From Ziziphus jujuba (taxonomy: Eukaryota > Streptophyta > Magnoliopsida > Rosales > Rhamnaceae): a stretch of 64,000 bases of DNA. Both the position numbers and the translations under genes were made by a program. Below, one piece after another: positions 59,350-64,000 of this stretch. The stretch is taken from NCBI RefSeq assembly GCF_031755915.1, contig NC_083388.1:19680001-19744000 (forward strand), read 5' to 3'. The notes below the pieces were generated by a model. That model did not search any database. It saw only the letters and a list, made by a program, of their open reading frames with translations, and was not told the DNA's origin. Every line of letters begins with the position of its first letter. The first letter of the stretch is position 1.

Positions 59350-59378
59350 GAGAGAGAGAGAGAGAGAGAGAGAGAGCA
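59350..59378. repeat. (AG)n microsatellite in the PMEI pseudogene 3' flank
   Basis: An uninterrupted run of about 14 AG units. The corresponding place in the intact PMEI flank (53670-53690) reads AGAAGAGAGAAAATC with no expansion. Confidence 0.85.
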
Positions 59379-59579
59379 TCAACTTTAGTTTTTTCAATTT
59401 TAATTTCATTTCCATCATCAAAGAAGTCCAGGTTAATTGATCTGATTCCGTATAACAAGATATATATGCCATGGCCAGTTGCAAGCTATCTGATCAACTG
59501 ACTGAACCAAAGAAATTGGTTCAAAGAAAAAGAAAACACATAACAACATATATCATTACTATTTCTTTCCAATTAATTA

Positions 59580-60137
59580 TCAGCCTAGCTGGCTAAGCAA
59601 TAAGTCAATGACACTCTCTGAAATTTCAATGAAAAAAGACAAAGACTTTAAAGGTGCAGAAGCATAAGATATACTGTTTTTGATTACTGGGATCACGGCT
59701 GCACATTGATAAGCCTGGTTCAATGCCTGTGAAAATTTATCATGAGTTCCATTGTATGTCCCATTGTACAAAAGCCGATAAGCTTCTCCGACTCTGGTTT
59801 CACTCTCAAAGTAGTATCCAACACAATCCTCAAACGGTTTCTTCAGCAATTCAACAGTAGTATTGCGTTCAAGATCCAAGTGGCTGAGGAAACTTGAATG
59901 TACTTGTTCCCCTGTCAACCTTATAGATATCAATGAAAGCTCACGGAGATCCGCTTTGATAGTACCAAGATCACTCTTTCAAATCGTCTCACATCATTTC
60001 TGGCATGTGGTGTTGAAGCAAATGTGGGATAGGACATCAGAGGAGATACCGGAAGAGGGATGAAGAAGAAGAGAAGCTGCTATAAGCACAAGAGCAGCAA
60101 CTAATAAAGATAGAAAACTGAATAAATTCTTCAACAT
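59580..60137 (-). pseudogene. PMEI-family pseudogene with in-frame stops
   Basis: The minus-strand copy starts MLKNLFSFLSLLVAALVLIA and stays in one overall frame with the intact gene to its end (ISESVIDLLLSQLG). A TGA follows CFNTTCQK (59991-59993) where the second hairpin cysteine region begins, and another TGA lies a few codons on (ETI*K). A one-base loss and a one-base gain around the first stop cancel out. Cysteines 3 and 4 and three of the sequons survive. A CACTA element begins 58 bases upstream of the ATG, so the original promoter is displaced as well. Confidence 0.9.
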
Positions 60138-61411
60138 TTTGGATCTTTTATATTTATTGGGAGTTTTGTTTTGGGCTTGGTGGAATTTCAAAATTCACTA
60201 CGTGAAATTCGCTGATTAGCGACGCAATTAAATGAGTTAAATGCAATAAACAGAGACGCATTTCACAAAGTCGTCAAATGTCCAGTCACTAAAAACATTA
60301 TACCAACAGTAACGTAGAAATAAAAATTGCCTAATGTGGACGAAACAACGACGCAGTACAAAAACAAGTCGCTAAATGTAAAGAGACTTCCGACACTAAA
60401 CATAGAGGAATCCGCAACTCTAACTCTCTACGTCGCTAATTTTTACGTCTATACTGCGTCGCTGTTTTATGTTAATTCATACGTCGCTAATATGGAAAAA
60501 ACAGCAACTTTACATTTTATGCATCGCTAATTGTTAGAAATTTTAGCGACTTATTATAATTCATCGCTGTTTTATGTAAACATATACGTCGCTAAATTGT
60601 AGAATTTTAGCGACTTGTGTAGTTATATGTCATTGTTTACTTACAACTACATGTCGCTAATTTCATATATGTTTAACCTTTAGCGACTCGTTGTTTTGCG
60701 TCGCTATATATTTAAATAAAAGCATCACTAAAAATAGGGATGCAAGTCTAAAGCATCGCTAAAGGTCGAAAATGGCGACCATGTTGTTATTATACATCGC
60801 TAAAGGTCGTAAATGGCGACAATGTTGTTATTATGCGTCGCTAAAGGTCAAAAATGGCGACAATGTTGTTATTATGCGTCGCTACAAGTCTTTTTAGTGT
60901 CAATTTTCTTCTTGTACGTCGCCGTTACTTTTTTTTAATTGTTAAAATTTATTAAAAAATAATAAATACAAAAAAATTAAAATTAGCTTCATTCAAAATA
61001 ATTAGAATACAAAAATTGAAAGTAAACATTTTCATAACAAAATAATTATCAACTAAATTAAATAGTATTTCATGAAATATTTTTACAATTCGGTAAACTA
61101 TTGTATATGCAAAAGCAAAAGCAATATTAACTAAATCTCCATGAATTGCATATTCATTGAAATGGAAGTTGTCATTCTCTTGTTGACGATATTACACACC
61201 CTCATACTGCATATGAAAAAATTAATAAATTTATAAACACTTATGTAAAATAAATATATATTAATTATTAAAAAGTAATAATTTAGTAGATGAAAATTTA
61301 AAGAATATTATCATTGTTCTTATGAAAGCGAATAAAAAAATAAATTAAATGGATAATAATAAATGTCATAAATATTACTTAAAACATATAAATAAATCTA
61401 CGTACCAATTT

Positions 61412-61645
61412 ATTTAGAAGGTATTTGTTATCCATATCCCCTCATAATCGTTACGAACATAGCCACTTTTACATTCATCCTCATTATCATTTTCATCAAC
61501 ACTTGACAACTGTATGACAAATGGATTGTGAGTCACTGTAGTATTGTCAAGAATATCTTTTTCAACAAAAGTACGATGTTGTGGTGGAGTTGAAACAACA
61601 GACCATCTTGAAGATCTTCAACATAAAATACTTCTTGAACTTAAC
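61412..61645 (-). pseudogene. CACTA transposase C-terminal remnant
   Basis: On the minus strand QEVFYVEDLQ is followed, after a one-base shift, by RWSVVSTPPQHRTFVEKDIL and further on by NPFVIQLSS, an acidic stretch, NDYEGIWITNTF and a stop. The FYV.D....RWSVV phrase is the usual C-terminal signature of plant Tnp2-like transposases. The upstream two thirds of the protein is not seen in the following 2.3 kb, so the gene is deleted or lies beyond the window. Confidence 0.55.
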
Positions 61646-62810
61646 AAAAAAATGTCAAGCAATATCACAAACAAAATATCTACAAAAGTAAGATTAAAAA
61701 AACCCAACGAACCTAACCTACAATTAAAATGAAGGAAAAAAAAAAAAACTCAACCCACCACATGTCATCGCCAACCACAAAGAAAAAAGAAACTCACCTA
61801 AATGATGGAGATGAAGAAAAAAGAAACTCAGCTAACCACAAGGGTGAAACAGAGAAACCCAGCTTCCCGACGAAAATGTAGGCAAATGAAAAATGAAACC
61901 CGAAATATCCCACCCTTCATGTTTCTCTTAGATTGATTCCAAATACAACATCTATTAGATAGTGTACTTAATGTAGTTTTAGAAAAGAAAAGGGATTCAA
62001 AGGAGCGCATAAAAAATTTAGAAGGCACCAAAAATTTTCAGAACAGGAGCGTAAAATTTTAAAATCCTTTTTAAGATGCTTTTTTTCTTTTTAAAATTAA
62101 TAGAACAGGCAATGCATTTACATTCTAAAGTGTCGCTTGTTCCATCAATGTCATTATTTTTTTTTAATTCATTTTTTATTCTTAATCTAAAAATAAATAC
62201 TGAAAATATTTTTTATATATGTGAAACAAAATTATCAAATGGTAATTTAATTATTTTGTTTTCCAAGTACCATTTATTTACTTTAAAATCTTGTTCTAAG
62301 TTTTATTTTTTGTTCCTTTATTTGATGGAACAATCGATGCATAAAAAGCAAAAAGAGTCACCAGATACTTTTTATTTTTTTCGTTTTTTAATAGTTATTA
62401 ATTTGCTTTTGAAGTATAATTTATTTGCTTTTAAAAGTTGCAAGTAGAAAAATATTTTTTTTTTTTAATTAAGAGAACAGGCGACGCATTTACAATTAAA
62501 AGCGACTCCTTTTCTCTCAATTTTATTTTTTTTCTTTGGTTATTTTTCTATTTTTCATCTACAACTAAACATTGAAAATAGTTAAAAAAATAACAGTATT
62601 AAAAAAATAGTTAAAGAATAAAAGTTAGAAAAAAAAAATGGAACAGGCGACGCATTCGTACCTATTCTCTTTTTTAAATAACAAAAATACTATTTAAAAT
62701 ACTTGAAAATTTAATAAAAAAATAATCTATACTTGAAAAATAAAAAGATTAAACAAAAATAATTAATATATTTAATTAATATTTTATTATATTTGATTCA
62801 TATTTTTATT

Positions 62811-64000
62811 AACTCTCTATTAAAATTTTCAAAATAATTAAATTTATCACAATATTTTTATTTCCTATCTATTAAATATGTATTAACTATTTATGAAATT
62901 ATTAATTTTAAAATAATAAAATTATTATATGAGTTAATATTTCATTTATTTGAAATATTAGATTCTTATATCAATATTTATTTGAATTTTATTGTCTATA
63001 AATTATTTTGTATGAATTTATCTGTCAAATAATCTTAATTTGACAAAATTAAAAAGTAACTTTCAAATTGAAAAAACGTCGCTAAAGGTTGGAATAGACA
63101 ATGTTTTTCTGATGTTATAATTTCTAGATTCGTCACTAAATATAGAAATAGACAATGCATTTTGAAAAAAAAAATTGCTAAATACGATAAAAAGCGACGC
63201 ATTGTTAAAAAAAATCTTTTATTAGCTTTTAAACATAAAAAAAATTTTTTAAATATTTTTTCATTACCTTTTTAACATAAAAAAGCTTTTTAAATAATTT
63301 TTGAAATCTTGAATGACATAATTATTGAGAAGAAATCTCTTAAAAATAATTTTTATTTATAAAATTATTTTTATAAGCATAAATAATTGATATATTATTA
63401 ATTTATACATCATGTTATAGAAGTATAACAAGTAACTTATCATAGAAACACAAATAAATTAAAGGAATTGCTTAATAATTTTGTCTCACATTTTTATCTA
63501 TTAAAATTTTCAAAATAAGTAAATTTATTACAGTTTTATTTCCTATCTTTTAAATATGTTTTAACTATTTATGAAATTATTAATTTTAAAATAATAAAAT
63601 TATTATATGAGTTAATATTTCATTTATTTGAAATATTAGATTCTTATGCCAATATATATTTGAATTTTATTGTCTATAAATTATTTTGTATGAATTTATC
63701 TATTAAATAATCCTAATTTGACAAAACTAAAAAGTAACTTTCAAATTGAAAAAAAAAAACAGTCACTAAAGGCTAGAATAGGAGATGCTTTTCTGAGGTT
63801 ATAATTTTCAAATTTATCGCTAAATATAGAAATAGGCGATGCATTTTGAAAAAAGAATCGTTAAATGCGATAAAAGGTGACGCATTGTTAAAAAAAGTCT
63901 CTTATTAGTTTTTAAACATAAAAAAAGTTTTTTAAATAATTTTTCATTACCTTTTTAAATAATTTTTGAAGACTTGAATGACATAATTATTGAGAAGAAA
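62811..64000. repeat. Direct duplication, period about 678 bp, inside the CACTA element
   Basis: CTATTAAAATTTTCAAAATAA.. through TTTCAAATTGAAAAAA and the following CGTCGCTAAAGG-type words are repeated from about 63488. The second unit is cut by the window end at a point matching about 63320 in the first. AT-rich and non-coding. Confidence 0.85.

Larger units (their letters stand above)
60196..64000 (-). mobile_element. CACTA (En/Spm) transposon, one end, runs off the window
   Basis: The end CACTACGTGAAATTCGCTGA is preceded by a candidate 3-bp target site ATT. The next 700 bases are packed with short words of both orientations, AGCGAC/GTCGCTAA and GACGCA (more than twenty), which is the subterminal repeat structure bound by CACTA transposases. 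Similar words recur near 62475, 62645, 63075 and 63185. A transposase C-terminal remnant lies on the minus strand, so the visible end is the element's 3' end. The opposite terminus is outside the window. Confidence 0.85.

Noticed and set aside
1..64000. tRNA, rRNA or small-RNA genes
   Set aside because: No cloverleaf arms with B-box (GGTTCGAATCC-like) and A-box at proper spacing, and no rRNA-like stretch, was noticed on reading; a tRNAscan or Infernal run would be decisive.

Overview
The window is AT-rich plant nuclear DNA with GT-AG introns, dense transposon insertions and plant cell-wall gene families, most likely from a eudicot; the sequence does not identify the species. Three loci look intact: an ESCRT-III subunit VPS24/CHMP3 (minus strand, 4063-6627, six exons), a pectin methylesterase (PME, plus strand, 35665-39421, five exons) and an intronless invertase/PME inhibitor (PMEI, minus strand, 53849-54394). 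Nearly everything else is transposon, broken gene copy or duplicated flanking DNA.

Layout. 1-2066 is a long LTR cut by the window edge and inserted into a zinc-knuckle exon. 4063-6627 is VPS24. 7200-21640 is a graveyard of PME copies: pseudogene 1 (+), pseudogene 2 (-), an unrelated transposon-derived stretch (15.7-18.2 kb), and a third copy reduced to two inverted PME promoters joined to a scrap of PMEI. 22.9-39.5 kb is the intact PME unit. Its distal and proximal upstream regions are split by a 9.3-kb Pack-MULE (23739-33082, 9-bp target duplication) and then by a 0.8-kb relative (33148-33951, 9-bp duplication). 40.8-47 kb holds a PPR gene fragment and a dead LINE. 48848-51705 is a clean solo LTR (5-bp duplication AGTGA). 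51.8-60.2 kb is the PMEI cluster, with one intact gene, one pseudogene and one orphan 3' flank, interrupted by two further MULE-type elements. From 60196 to the end is one side of a CACTA element, which begins 58 bp upstream of the PMEI pseudogene start.

How the parts relate. PMEs de-esterify wall pectin, and some members of the PMEI fold block PMEs while others block invertases. Both families have expanded and decayed side by side here, and a dispersed block of about 115 bp recurs upstream of both. The most notable object is the Pack-MULE. It carries ordered exon remnants of an oxysterol-binding-protein-related gene, an aminopeptidase P1 gene and an SMP/C2-domain (NTMC2-type) gene, all on the plus strand, plus nine units of a 254-255-bp tandem repeat. 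Its small neighbour carries a different exon of the same kind of NTMC2 gene. Uninterrupted paralogous copies of the insertion sites are present elsewhere in the window, so both insertions can be verified from this sequence alone.
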